In this document: positions 42,194 through 51,415 of the stretch, piece after piece
How the letters are laid out: every line of letters starts with the position of its first letter
Numbering within the stretch: the first letter of the stretch is position 1
NCBI GenBank assembly: GCA_963747345.1
Contig: CAVVFA010000012.1
Location: 371,708-435,707, forward strand
DNA length: 64,000 nt
Source: GCA-2746795 sp963747345
Lineage (GTDB): Bacteria; Chloroflexota; Anaerolineae; Promineifilales; Promineifilaceae
Direction of reading: 5' to 3'
Notes under the pieces: generated by a model
Database searches by the model: none
The model's input: only the letters and a program-made list of their open reading frames with translations
Told to the model about the DNA's origin: nothing
Made by a program: the position numbers and the translations under genes

Positions 42194-42276
<83 letters not shown>

Positions 42277-42290
42277 TTAAGTAGGGCGGA

Positions 42291-42318
42291 ATTTTACCAA
42301 GTCACTGTTAAAAGTCAA
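42291..42318 (-). promoter_or_regulatory. Sigma-70-type promoter of tRNA-Leu
   Basis: On the minus strand TTGACT (42318-42313), a 16-base spacer and TAAAAT (42296-42291) end 14 bases before the tRNA 5' end. Confidence 0.75.
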
Positions 42319-42478
42319 TAACAAAACCCTGTTTTCAAGATTACTCAAACATTTTATGACTACACAGGTATTGACTTTTACTCGAGAGAGCCTAAAGGTT
42401 TAAGCTATCAGAAGTTGATTTCCTCGAGGCCAAACCCTCAGGGTCTGTGCAATCACAAAAATATTTTAGGAGAAAGCA

Positions 42479-42919
42479 ATGTCGATTTCCATTGAATTAT
42501 TGAAACGGGTTCCTCTTTTCGCCAAACTTGGGAACGAAGAACTCGCCCAAATTGCGCGTATCTGCACCGAAGAGACGGTTGCCCCAAATGAGCTTGTCAT
42601 TGAGCAAAATACAACTGGCACCGAAATGTATATCATTGCCGAAGGGTCAATGGACGTGTTCATCAGCGGGTTAAACAATTCACGCAGCCTTGTCGTCCTC
42701 GGCAAAGGGCAAGTCATTGGGGAAATGGCATTGATCGACCAAGGATACCGATCTGCCTCGGTGCGCAGCACAAATGGGGATGTTGTTCTCTATCGAGTTG
42801 AAAGCGATGATTTTTACGAGCTTTGCCAACAAAGCAGCCATATCGGCTACATCGTGATGCGCAATTTAGCTGTAGATGTCGCCTTTAAATTGCGTCACCG
42901 CAATCTGGCCGAATTTTAA
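42479..42919 (+). CDS. Stand-alone cyclic-nucleotide-binding protein
   Basis: 146 residues, one CRP-type cNMP domain: LLKRVPLFAKLGNEELAQIA, MYIIAEGSMDVFISG, GKGQVIGEMALIDQGYRSAS, then a C-terminal helix YIVMRNLAVDVAFKLRHRN. No DNA-binding domain follows. The phosphate-binding cassette GEMALIDQGYRSAS lacks the usual R-x-A-x-V arrangement in one position, so ligand binding is plausible but unproven. Its tail IVMRNLAVDVAFKLRHRN parallels KVMRNIAISVGEKLRHLDNR of the GNAT fusion at 39.3 kb, suggesting a shared origin. RBS TAGGAGAAAG precedes ATG 42479. Confidence 0.9.
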   Translation: MSISIELLKRVPLFAKLGNEELAQIARICTEETVAPNELVIEQNTTGTEMYIIAEGSMDVFISGLNNSRSLVVLGKGQVIGEMALIDQGYRSASVRSTNGDVVLYRVESDDFYELCQQSSHIGYIVMRNLAVDVAFKLRHRNLAEF

Positions 42920-42932
42920 GGGGCAACATAAC

Positions 42933-43157
42933 ATGACTAACGAAATTTTTTACAAAGTAAGCTTTGTCGTGGCAAATAGTAAACATCCTGGCGCAATTAT
43001 GACAGTGGATCGCTATCCAGAAGTTGAGGATGAAGTAACGTTTAATGGCTCTGTTTTCAAGGTTACGGAAGTGATGGAATTGATGCCCACTGTTGGCAAT
43101 TTTGGGTTCCTACATGTCACCTGCGAATACTTGTATGATAGCGAACCCGAAGCATAA
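42933..43157 (+). CDS. Small hypothetical protein
   Basis: 74 residues from ATG 42933, 13 bases after the cNMP gene and with RBS AAGGGGCAAC, so probably in one operon with it. Sequence begins MTNEIFYKVSFVVANSKHPG and is mostly beta-prone, with a run YPEVEDEVTFNGSVFKVTEV and a C-terminal HVTCEYLYDSEPEA. No signal peptide, membrane segment or known motif. Function unknown. Confidence 0.65.
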   Translation: MTNEIFYKVSFVVANSKHPGAIMTVDRYPEVEDEVTFNGSVFKVTEVMELMPTVGNFGFLHVTCEYLYDSEPEA

Positions 43158-43243
43158 AAGAGACTATATTCATAAGACGTAATCTGATAAAATTATTTGG
43201 GGAGAGAAATGCGTATTCTATCAGCTAAAATGTTACCGAAGAC

Positions 43244-43275
43244 ACGAAGGGGCGGTTTGCGAACCGTCCCTTCGT
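43244..43275. terminator. Inverted repeat between convergent genes
   Basis: ACGAAGGGGCGGTT and AACCGTCCCTTCGT form a 14-bp stem with one mismatch and a three-base loop, between the small protein (plus) and the acyl-AMP ligase (minus). Confidence 0.6.
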
Positions 43276-43315
43276 AGATAAGGTATTCAATGGGGCCGTT
43301 CTCCCGTTTTTGTAA

Positions 43316-45008
43316 TTAGCGTATTTTTCGTTCTTGTAACCATTTGTCCCGATTAGCCGCGCGGGCAATCTTGCCGCTGGACGTTTTGATGAGCCACTTC
43401 GCATCCACCAACTGCACAAAACTCACGGTGACAGTGCTGCGCCGCGCCACCTCCTGACGGATTGTTTTGCCGATTTCCTGCCGCGTTTCGGGGTCTTCTT
43501 CCCGCGTTTCCGCGACCACAGCGATGAGTTCCGTGCCTTCCCGTTCGTCGGGTACGCCAAAGACCACGGCGCGACCGGCGTGTACCCCAGCCACCTCGTT
43601 GACGATGGCCTCAATGTCTTGCGGATACACGTTTTTGCCCGCGTTGATGATCAGGTCTTTGCTGCGCCCAACCACGTAGACCTCGCCTTCAGCAAGATAG
43701 CCCCTGTCGCCCGTGCGGAACCAGCCGTTGCTGAAGGGCTGCAAATCGGGGCGATGGTAGTATTCGCTGAGCATACAGTTGCTTTGTACCGCCAGTTCGC
43801 CAACCTGCCGTTCGGGTAGGGGATTGCCGGCGGGGTCTAGGACGGAAACGGCCGTTCCCGCAATCGCCTCTCCACAAGACACTTTTATGTCCCCTGCCCC
43901 CACAATCTTCGCGTAGCCAGTTAGTTCCAATACCTCCCTGTCCACCACATCTAACCGTGCAGTCTGGCCGATGGGTGTTTGCGTGACGGCGAAGGTGTTT
44001 TCCGCCATCGCATAACTAACCGTTAGCATCTCTGGCGTGACACCGTTATCGGCAAACTTCTCCAGGAATAGCTGATGGCTGTCATGGCGTACCGGTTCGG
44101 AGCAGTTGATGAAGGCGCGGATGGAAGCCAGGGAGAGTCCTTCTTTGTCCCGTTGGCGGATGCGGCGGGCGCAATGGTTGTAGGCAAAGTTGGGCAGCCA
44201 GCAGAAGGTGGCCTGGTGCTTGTTGATGGCTTTGAGCAGCAGAGCGGGGTGGCTTACCCAGTCGAACGGCGACATGAGTACCAGCGGAATGCCCTGGATG
44301 ATGGGCAGCAGGAAACCGGCGATGAGGCCCATATCGTGGTACAGCGGCAGCCAACTGACGATGATGTCGTTTTGGCTGAGTTGGAGACGGTCACTGTAGG
44401 CGGCGATTTGATTGAGAACGGCCGTGTGCGAGAGGGCGACGCCTTTTTGCAGGCCGGTGGTGCCGGAGGAGTGCTGTAATAATGCGACTTCGTCGGGAGA
44501 TTGGAGATTGGAGATTGGAGACTGTGCGTGAGTTTCTAATCTCCAATCTCTAATCTCTAATCTCTTTAATGCGGATGAGCCGTATACAGTGCAATCGACT
44601 TGCGGGGCTAACTGAGACGCGAACTCATCAGTTGTCAGGATGGCGCGGACGTGGGAGAAGCGCACGAGTTCGGCCATGTTTGCCATGTAGATGGCGGGGT
44701 CGAGTTTTTCGGTGAGGGTGGGGAACATGGAGGGGACTGCGCCAGCGGCGAGTGCGCCCCAGAAGAGGTAGATGCTTTCCAGGTTTTGGGTGTGGGCGAT
44801 GATGACGCAGGTCGCCGGGTTGGATGCCGAGTTGGGTGAGGGCGTGGGCGGTGGTGGAAACGGCCGTTCTGAATTCCCTCCTCGTCACATGAACATCTGG
44901 TTGATCGGTTGCCATGTAGATGATGGCGTCCTGGGAGTCATCATCGGCGGTGAGGGTGATGGCATCGAGTAGGGTGTAAAATTGGGTGCGGGTTTGTGGG
45001 GTAAGCAA
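43316..45008 (-). CDS. Acyl-AMP ligase (FAAL/DltA-like), one frameshift and an in-frame repeat
   Basis: About 563 residues, ANL superfamily. P-loop motif LLQHSSGTTGLQKGVALSH, then IVSWLPLYHDMGLIAGFLLP, YAMAENTFAVTQTP, GWFRTGDRGYLAEGEVYVVG, SKDLIINAGKNVYPQDIEAI and catalytic-lysine end KTSSGKIARAANR. The PLYHDMG and GKNVYPQDIE motifs favour the fatty-acyl-AMP ligase branch, which loads acyl groups onto carrier proteins. An ACP lies in the same cluster, so the ligase probably charges it. The frame breaks near 44810 (GACCTGCGTC). Just before the P-loop, 24 residues (LKRLEIRDWRLETHAQSPIS...) are encoded by a tandem-repeat hairpin, an insertion that keeps the frame. Confidence 0.85.
44498..44572. 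repeat. GATTGGA tandem-repeat hairpin inside a gene
   Basis: Three GAGATTGGA units face TCCAATCTCTAATCTCTAATCTC. The element is inside the acyl-AMP ligase and is read through. A sister copy lies at 47327-47385. Confidence 0.8.
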
Positions 45009-45173
45009 TGGAAATTTTCCTTCTGATTTATAATTTCATTAAGTCAGGATTATACGTGTCTACTGGTATGCTGACGAAAATGAGGATGAAAATTTGTGCT
45101 TGCTTGACTTTTTGTGGTGATACAATTTAATGGTGATTATGGTTTTCAGAACTAACGAGAAGGGGTCAGAAAC

Positions 45174-46052
45174 ATGAGCAAAATAGATCAACCATCCCGA
45201 TATGAGGTTATTGAACAATTGGCGGCGGAACTGAATGGGCCAATTATGCTTCAAGAGTTTATCCAGCAAGTATTGTCTTTGTGGCATTCTACGGCGAAGA
45301 AGCCTGAGGCTGGGGTCAGAAATGCTCTTCGGGAAGATTATGAGGGGGAGGTGTTTTTGTTTTTGGATGCTCAAACAATTGTGCCACCTCGATTGGTGCT
45401 AAATGGGATTCGTCTTCGTGTGCCACTTTCTGCATTTGAATTGGAAATGGGCTGTCTGCTGTTTATCCCGGCATTTTCCCATATTGTGAAATCTGACCCG
45501 TTTGTATGAATATCCAGAAGAAGAAGATTTGATATTTGTGGGGGCAAACGGCCGTTCCTTTCCTACAAAATTTGTCACTATTCGAGAGAGAAGAGGAAAC
45601 ACCTTTTGGGCGTCAAATAAGTCAAACGGATGGCTGTGGATTTATCTGACTGGTCGCCTATGCGTGATGCTGAAGAGGGAGACAGTATTATTCTCACGAT
45701 TTTGGATTGGGAAAACGGCCGTTTTCAATTTGAGCTAGAACCAGCAAGCCAGCGTCAGGCGCAAGCCGACGCCATTTCCAAGCGCAATCAGTTGTTGGCT
45801 GACTATTTATACGCCGATTTAGAATCAGTCAATGATGAACGTATTTGGGCGCAAAGAGCAGTCCGCACCGTCTTGGCGCGTCTGCCTCAAGATGGGATCG
45901 TCCCAGACCATTGGTTGTGGGTCATCAAAGAAGATAGGCGCATGGATTGGACGATATACGAAATTAGGTATCGGTCTGACTTTAATGCGATAGACATGTT
46001 TTTTGAGGATTCAGATGTTCCAGATGAAGATGAAAGAGATCGAATTATCTGA
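45174..46052 (+). CDS. Unrecognised protein, first gene of a two-gene plus-strand module (two frameshifts)
   Basis: About 292 residues after joining three frames (breaks near 45500 and 45610). N-terminal part RYEVIEQLAAELNGPIMLQE...FIQQVLSLW and AGVRNALREDYEGEVFLFLD looks like a winged-helix arrangement of the HARE-HTH kind, which is only a suggestion. Middle: LIFVGANGRSFPTKFVTIRE. C-terminus: acidic, Trp-rich, with AQRAVRTVLARLPQDGIVPDH and an EDSDVPDEDERDR tail. It overlaps the start of a pRiA4b-ORF3-like gene by 23 bases, so the two are probably one unit. The unit splits a minus-strand acylation cluster. Confidence 0.55.
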
Positions 46053-46617
46053 AAAAGAGAAGCAGCAAGTTTATCGTTTCAAGGTTTATTTTAAGCACAA
46101 CAAAAAGTTGTGGCGGCGAATTGAAATTCAGGGTGAACAAACATTAGATGATTTAGATGGGATGCTTCATACCGCTTTTAATCATGGATGGGATCATTTG
46201 AGTGGTTTTTGGCGATTGATTTCCAGAGGCAAAGGTAAGCGATTCCGAGAAGAAGAATTGGCGGTGATTTATCCATTTGGTAATGATGGGTATGGGGGAG
46301 AGACACTGATTGCTGCTTTAGAACTGAAAGTAGGCGATGCGTTGAAATACGTCTTTGATTTTGGGGATTGGATTGAACACCGTTTGGAATTAGAAGCTGT
46401 TGAAGCGCCCGTGCCAGAAGCAGAATATCCCCGGCAAGTTGCGGAGAATAAGCCACGTTATCACTATTGTCCTCATTGCAAAGAGCAAGGCAAAAAACAG
46501 ATTGCTACTTGGGTATGTATTGAGTGCTCAAATAATGAGGGAAAAGAAGTCTTGATTTGCGGAGCCTGCCTTAAAGAATTCCACCCAGAGCATTATGCGG
46601 ATGAGATGCTTTATTAG
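46030..46617 (+). CDS. Plasmid pRiA4b ORF-3-like protein with C-terminal zinc ribbon
   Basis: 195 residues from ATG 46030. The core FKVYFKHNKKLWRRIEIQGE, TLDDLDGMLHTAFNHGWDHL, KVGDALKYVFDFGDWIEHRL is the PRiA4_ORF3 fold (PF07929, also called IS1096 passenger TnpR-like). The tail adds CPHC, CIEC and CGAC pairs (YHYCPHCKEQGKKQ, WVCIECSNNEGKEV, LICGACLKEFH), a zinc-binding ribbon. Members sit in mobile or accessory islands; biochemical function is unknown. It overlaps the preceding gene and converges on the NIF3-like gene at 46618. Confidence 0.8.
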   Translation: MKEIELSEKEKQQVYRFKVYFKHNKKLWRRIEIQGEQTLDDLDGMLHTAFNHGWDHLSGFWRLISRGKGKRFREEELAVIYPFGNDGYGGETLIAALELKVGDALKYVFDFGDWIEHRLELEAVEAPVPEAEYPRQVAENKPRYHYCPHCKEQGKKQIATWVCIECSNNEGKEVLICGACLKEFHPEHYADEMLY

Positions 46618-46974
46618 TTAGGGGGTAACGGCCGTTTCCCCACCAAACAAATGATTGAGCAACGGAATCACATTGATAAGCGGCTCGTCATACGGATGTA
46701 CCGCTTTGATGGCATGTAATGCCCCGTTAACCAAATCAACCGAACAGTTGGCTTCCACCTTGTACTCAGTGCCAGAACTGACTTCGCCCACTGTGCCGAT
46801 GTGGGGGTCTGAGCCAGGGAGCGGCCGCCAGTAGCCGGTAACGGGGGTGATGGATAGGCAGTGGTCGTATTGCCCGATGCGCCCGACACCCGCTTCATGC
46901 AGTGCGTGGCGCAATGGCTCCACATGCGTTTCAGGGATGAAGATTTCTAGTTTGACGGTTTGCACTTGCATCAA
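46618..46974 (-). CDS. YqfO/NIF3-type small domain protein
   Basis: 118 residues. VKLEIFIPETHVEPLRHALH, GRIGQYDHCLSITPVTGYWR, GTEYKVEANCSVDLVNGALH and AVHPYDEPLINVIPLL match the small ferredoxin-like domain inserted in YqfO/NIF3 proteins, here stand-alone. HPYDEP is the hallmark. It starts 2 bases after the acyl carrier gene stops (M at 46974), so co-translation with the carrier is likely. Its role in this cluster is unclear; metal or nucleotide binding is possible from the fold. Confidence 0.8.
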   Translation of the reverse strand: MMQVQTVKLEIFIPETHVEPLRHALHEAGVGRIGQYDHCLSITPVTGYWRPLPGSDPHIGTVGEVSSGTEYKVEANCSVDLVNGALHAIKAVHPYDEPLINVIPLLNHLFGGETAVTP

Positions 46975-46976
46975 CT

Positions 46977-47228
46977 TTAGCTCATGTCGTGCATGACCCG
47001 CGCCACCATTTGGTCGAGGGTGTCCAGGTTTTCCACTGTCAGGTCAGAATCGGGAATGTAGATGTCGTATTCGTCTTCGATGAAAACGCCGAATTCGGCC
47101 AGGGCAAAGGAGTCCATGAGGCCGCCGGTGATGATGCCTTCGTCGTTTTTGAGATTGTAGCTGTCGTCACGGATCAGTTCGGTGACGATGAAGACGCGGA
47201 TTTTTTCGCGGATGGTTTGTTCGTTCAT
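46977..47228 (-). CDS. Acyl carrier protein (DltC/ACP-like)
   Basis: 83 residues from ATG 47228, very acidic. MNEQTIREKIRVFIVTELI, then GGLMDSFALAEFGVFIEDEY carries the phosphopantetheine serine (D-S-F/L), and SDLTVENLDTLDQMVARVM completes the four-helix pattern. ACPs of this kind load from AMP ligases. The nearby ligase (43.3 kb), MBOAT (48.6 kb) and SGNH proteins make a Dlt-type role likely. An upstream in-frame ATG at 47270 lies in a tandem TTGCAAGG repeat and is unlikely to be used. Confidence 0.9.
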   Translation of the reverse strand: MNEQTIREKIRVFIVTELIRDDSYNLKNDEGIITGGLMDSFALAEFGVFIEDEYDIYIPDSDLTVENLDTLDQMVARVMHDMS

Positions 47229-47326
47229 TGAAGTCTCCAGTTGCAAGGTTGCAAGGTGGCAAGGTTGCATGGTGTTGGTTTGTTAAGTGGTAGGGAAAAT
47301 ACAGAAGTTTGGGGTGGTTGTCAAAA

Positions 47327-47385
47327 AATTGAGATTGGAGATTGGAGACTGAGTCTCACCAATCTCTAATCTCTCCCAATCTCGT
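47327..47385. repeat. GAGATTGGA tandem-repeat hairpin at gene end
   Basis: Same family as 44498-44572. GAGATTGGAGATTGGAGACT faces AATCTCTAATCTCTCCCAATCTC. It supplies the last codons and the stop of the SGNH gene 47366-48522. Confidence 0.75.
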
Positions 47386-48522
47386 TTTGCAAGAATGATT
47401 GCAACGCTTCTGCCACTTGCTTTGCGTACAGGCTTGTGTCCCTCTGGTGTCAGGTGGACGGGGGTGTCGGTGAACTCTTGTGGGGGGATGGTGTTCCAGA
47501 GGTCGAGGTAGTGCCAGTTTTGGGCAACGGCCGTTTCCCCCAGCATCTCTCTAAACTGATCATAAGCCCAACGGGGATAGAAGGCATTGTAGCGCAGGTC
47601 GCTGTTTTCGCCGTCGCTGATGAACATCGGTTCGTTGATGAGCAGGACGGGTACGTCGCCAGCGATTGCCATACCGGCGGCCAGCACGTCGAAGGCGAGG
47701 TCGGCTGGGGTGAGGGTGGTGGGTTCGGGAAACGTTTGCCAGCTTAGATCGGCGTCGAAGTCAGCGGTGCGCGGGGGAATGTCGGCGGGGATGGCCTGGT
47801 CGATGCCGGTGGCGGCCCAGGAGAAGCCGTAGGCTTGTAATCTTAACAGATTGGCGAGATTGCGCCGTTGACCGATGAGGGTGCGGTCGAGGAAGGTGGG
47901 GTCTACAAAACGGCCGTCTTGGGCATCCAAATCGAGGTCATATTCGCTGATGAGTTGGCGTACACGATCTGGGTTAGCTTGCACGAGCGGCGGGAAGAGC
48001 TGCTTGTCGCGGGGGAAGGATTCCAGCGTCACCGGCCACAGGATGAGGTCGGGCTGATAGGCCATCGCTTCTTCCAGGAGCATGATGTCTTTGGTGAGCG
48101 CCATGACGGGGTAGCCGAGATTGTAGACTTTGACGGAACGGCCGTTTTCCATCCTCCAATCCCATGCCATTCAACTGTGCCGCCAGGGTGTCTTCGTTTT
48201 CCAGAAACCAGCCCCACGTGCCGGAATCGCCGATGAGCAGGACGCGGAATTCATCGGCGGCTTTGGGCTGTTGCAGGGTGTGGCTGGCAAACATGGCGGG
48301 CACGTTGAAGGTGCTCAGGTTGTAGCTCTCGGCGGGATTTTCGCCGTAGGGCAGCCGTTCGCGCCCGCGCAGGAGCCAGTTGTAGAGCGAGACGCGGCCG
48401 AGCGCTTCCATCGGGTAGAGGGCGGCAAAGATGGCGTTGAGCAGGAGGAGGAGAACGGCCGTTTTCAGCAAAATCCGCCCGATAGCACGCCAATTAACCC
48501 CTGAGAATTTACCATTAACCAT
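47366..48522 (-). CDS. Membrane-anchored SGNH acyltransferase/esterase (DltD/AlgX-like, frameshifted)
   Basis: About 385 residues. One N-terminal helix (ILLKTAVLLLLLNAIFAALY) anchors an outside SGNH domain. Block I is FRVLLIGDSGTWGWFLENED (Ser), then VYNLGYPVMALTKDIMLLEE and LILWPVTLESFPRD, and block V is TDTPVHLTPEGH (Asp/His). Frame changes near 48160 and near 47445 (CACAAGCCTG for CACAAGCTG). After the latter the sequence ends ALQSFLQNEIGRD with a TAG supplied by the repeat at 47366. It follows the MBOAT gene directly, the same pairing as DltB-DltD or AlgI-AlgJ/X. It probably transfers or removes acyl groups outside the membrane. Confidence 0.8.
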
Positions 48523-48546
48523 GAACGAGTTCCTAAAAATATGATG

Positions 48547-48608
48547 GCAACGAATTCACGCGAATTTACACGAATTTCCATTCGCGCTAATTTGTGTAAA
48601 TTCGTTGC
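48547..48608. repeat. Inverted repeat of ATTCGTG/AATTTACAC units
   Basis: GCAACGAATTCACGCGAATTTACACG faces GTGTAAATTCGTTGC in the short gap between the MBOAT stop and the SGNH start. It could reduce read-through between these genes. Confidence 0.55.
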
Positions 48609-48614
48609 AAAATG

Positions 48615-50080
48615 CTACCAGCCTATGCCGAAGAGTTTGCCGAAAACAGTAACGGCCGTTTCCACCGGCAGTAAAAACCAAACCCAGCCCAGGCACACAA
48701 AATTAAACGTCAGGAACCAACTAAACAGCGTCCAGGCGCGTTTTTGGGCGGGTTTGTCGTTGAGGCCGCGATACCATTTGCGGGTGCGGTCGCTCCATTG
48801 TTTGTGGGCAAACAGGGCCGTGCCGTGCCACAAGCCCCAAATGACATAGTTCCAACTGACGCCATGCCACAGGCCGATGGTGAGCATCGTCGCCGTTTGC
48901 GAGACGAAGACGATGAGGGTGGTGCGAGGGGCGCGGTTTGCGGCGCAGCAGGGTGCGAGATAGCGGTGTGAAGACGTAGAATCGCGCCCAATTGCTTAAG
49001 GTGGCGTGCCAGTTTTGCCAGAAAGCGGTGATATTTGTGCGTAAGATACGGCCGATTGAAGTTTTCCGGCAGACGAATGCCAAAGAGAATGCCCAGACCG
49101 ATGGCGATGTCGGTGTAGCCCGCGAAATCGAAGAAGAGGCGCAGGGCGTAGCCGTAGAGCAGCACCCACAAGGCCAGCGACGAAGTAGCTTGCTCGGCAT
49201 TGGCGACGGTGAGCGACATGCCTTGCGCCAGCAGATCCGCCACCACAAATTTCTTAAACAGACCGACGGCAATGCGGTAGCCACCTTCGCCAAAACGCAC
49301 AGCATCCAGCCCGACCATCTCTGGCAGGGCGCGGAAATCTTTGACGAAGCGTTCGGCGCGGTCAATGGGGCCAGCGATGTAGGCGGGGGCAAAGATGACG
49401 TAGGTGACGTATTCGCGCAGGGAGAGCACGGGCAGGATGCCGGTTTGGCGGTCACGCAGGGTGTGGATGAGGCGGAAGGCGACGTAGGAGAAACCGAGCC
49501 AGGCCAAATCGGAGGGCGAGGCCAGGGCTGTGTCCTGGTTGGTGAAGGAGCGCCAGAGTTGGGAAACGGCCGTTACCAGCAGCGGCGTCTTCAAAACCAC
49601 AAACAGGACCACAATGAACAGGATGCCACCCGTCAGCACTTTGCGCTGTTCGGCCTTGTCGGTCAGTTTGGCGATGCCCAGGAAGATGAGACTGACGAGT
49701 CCTACAGCCAGCGCCACCGTGAGCGGCGAAGGTGGACGGTAGGCGATGGGGCGGAAATCGGCGGGCAGGAAGCGTAAAAGGGCGACGCCAAAGACCACCA
49801 TCAGCAGCACGATAAGCGTGCGCCGATCTTCGTGCCAGGTGGCTTGCTGGGTTTCGTCGTCCCGTTTACGACTGAGCGCCCACAACAGTACGGTGATGGC
49901 GATGGTTCCTGTTTGCAGGGCAAAACTGGCAAAGCGCGGCGCTAGATTGGGCTGTAACCAGTAGATGCCGAGCGCACTGCCAATCAGCAGCGCCCAGCCG
50001 CGCCATCGCCCAGAGAGCAGTCCAGCATAGAGCACGGCGGCGATGGCGAAGATGAGGAGGCTGGTGAGATCGAGACCCAT
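48615..50080 (-). CDS. MBOAT-family membrane O-acyltransferase (DltB/AlgI-like, frameshifted)
   Basis: About 487 residues with around 11 hydrophobic helices. Markers: LREYVTYVIFAPAYIAGPID, FFDFAGYTDIAIGLGILFGI, then after a frame change near 49030 NITAFWQNWHATLSNWARFY, and the catalytic-His region MLTIGLWHGVSWNYVIWGLW. The NIT-x-FW-x2-WH-x-TLS and WHG motifs define MBOATs that move acyl groups across the membrane. A further frame change lies near 48890. It is followed by the anchored SGNH protein and the ACP, giving DltB-DltD-DltC-like order. Acyl group and acceptor polymer are unknown. Confidence 0.88.
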
Positions 50081-50087
50081 AGCTAAT

Positions 50088-50155
50088 AATGAATTGTGAA
50101 TTGTGAATTGTGAATTGTGAAGTTGGTCTCGTGGTGCAATTCATTATTCATTATT
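50088..50155. repeat. GTGAATT tandem-repeat element
   Basis: Four GTGAATT units followed by AATTCATTATTCATTATTC. Related to 3484-3540. It lies between the first SGNH lipoprotein and the MBOAT gene. Confidence 0.65.
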
Positions 50156-51192
50156 CTTTCTCTGGGAATTCTGTCTGGATGGTGTGGTGGATTTTATCGA
50201 GCATCATGATGGTGGCGAGGTTGAGCATGGGGTAGCCGCGCTCGAAGGGTTCTGGCGAGGTGTACTCGAAGGGGCCGTACCAGGTAAGATGGACGTTATC
50301 TTGTTCCTGCATACCACGATTGGGTAAGGTATCCGCCAGAATGTCAAAATCGATGAGGGGGAGTTGGTATTTTTCGGCCACGCGGCGGATGCTGATGTTG
50401 TTGCGGTTGTCTTCCCCTTCAAAGCGGTCGGCTTTGGTGATAAGGACGGGGATGACGCCCCGTTCCATGACATAGTTGACGATTTTTTCCATGCGCGGCT
50501 CGAACTGATCGCTTTGATCGTTGGTTCCCAGGGCTATGAGCAGGATGCTGGGGGTGTGCAGACGGATTTCGCAATCGAGCATGTCGGTGTCGAATTCTGG
50601 GTTGCAGATTTCTAAGTTCATGAGGTCTGGGGCGAAAACGGCCGTTGCGTGCAGTCCATTTTTTACAGCTGCGCCAAAATGTTGGAAGGATTTGTCGTAG
50701 TAGTCGATGGTTTCTTGCAGATAGGCGTATTGCGCCAGGTCGAATGTGCGCTGGTCGAAGCGCACTAGAAAATCGGGGGAAGCCGAGCCGCTGTCGCCTA
50801 GTTTGGAAAAGGCGTTGGGGCGACGGTCTTTTTCTTGTCCCAGGGCATATATTTCTAGCACATGAGCTTGTACCTCTGGTGGCAGGATGATGAATTCGTC
50901 TTTGTGCATGCCATTGATCATGTCGCCAGGGGGGATGGCGGTGGGGGATGGCGTGAGCGTATTTGTGGGTGTGGCTGAAGGGGTGGCGGTAGGCGTTTGC
51001 ATGGGGGTGGCGGTAGCCGTTGCCGTGGGCAAATCTGTGGGTGTGGGCGGCACGGTGGCAATTTGGGCCAGCGTGGGCAGGGCGATCTCAGTCGGATGAA
51101 TGGCAGCAGAGACCTGCTGGGGGGCTGAGGTGCAGGCGGAGAGAAAGAAGAGGAGGAAAACGGCCGTTATCAAAAAATAGTGTGTAGAACAT
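50151..51192 (-). CDS. Secreted SGNH lipoprotein, paralogue 1
   Basis: About 345 residues. The likely start is ATG 51192, with one T too many in a T-run just after it. This gives a signal peptide with hydrophobic core LITAVFLLFFLSAC and lipobox LSAC. A Pro/Thr/Ala-rich linker precedes the SGNH domain: block I FSKLGDSGSASPDFLVRFD (Ser), block III LIALGTNDQSDQ (Asn), block V EQDNVHLTWYGP (Asp/His). The shared segment ITKADRFEGEDNRNN and ERGYPMLNLATIMMLD recur in three neighbours. No frame breaks occur in the catalytic part. It lies directly upstream of the MBOAT gene and is probably an extracytoplasmic partner. Confidence 0.82.
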
Positions 51193-51227
51193 AAAGTGGC
51201 GAAGCCACAACCAAATTGGGGGACATT

Positions 51228-51276
51228 GATACGGTCGAACTCTGATGCCTTCTTTTTATGAGTGTTCGACCGTATC
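51228..51276. repeat. 13-bp perfect inverted repeat
   Basis: GATACGGTCGAAC at 51228-51240 and GTTCGACCGTATC at 51264-51276 with a 23-base loop, upstream of the SGNH paralogue 1 start. It could be a terminator of paralogue 2 or an operator; no T-run is present. Confidence 0.65.
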
Positions 51277-51415
51277 AGTGTCCAAATAGATAACGCATAG
51301 TGCGCAAACTTTGAATGCCAACTGCGTAATCCGTGTCCTTCTATGGTAAATGCACTTCCGTCCTGAGCTATGTCGAAGGAGCGCACTACACTTTTTGCTT
51401 TGTGTTTCATGTGAC

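Noticed and set aside
45060..45374. 104-codon minus-strand frame
   Set aside because: It overlaps the plus-strand gene at 45174 and is rich in Lys, Ser and His without any domain pattern.
47283..47450. Peptide RLEIGETQSPISNL at the SGNH C-terminus as a second coding copy of the repeat
   Set aside because: Removing the extra C near 47445 restores ALQSFLQNEIGRD and a stop at 47366, so this read-through tail is an artefact of a frame break.
48992..49777. 261-codon plus-strand frame opposite the MBOAT gene
   Set aside because: Composition (Gln/Gly/Glu-rich) is typical of antisense to hydrophobic helices; the MBOAT motifs lie on the other strand.
51193..51415. A second DltX-like microprotein before SGNH paralogue 1
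   Set aside because: The only short frame there has no hydrophobic helix and no aromatic ending; none was found before paralogues 3 and 4 either.
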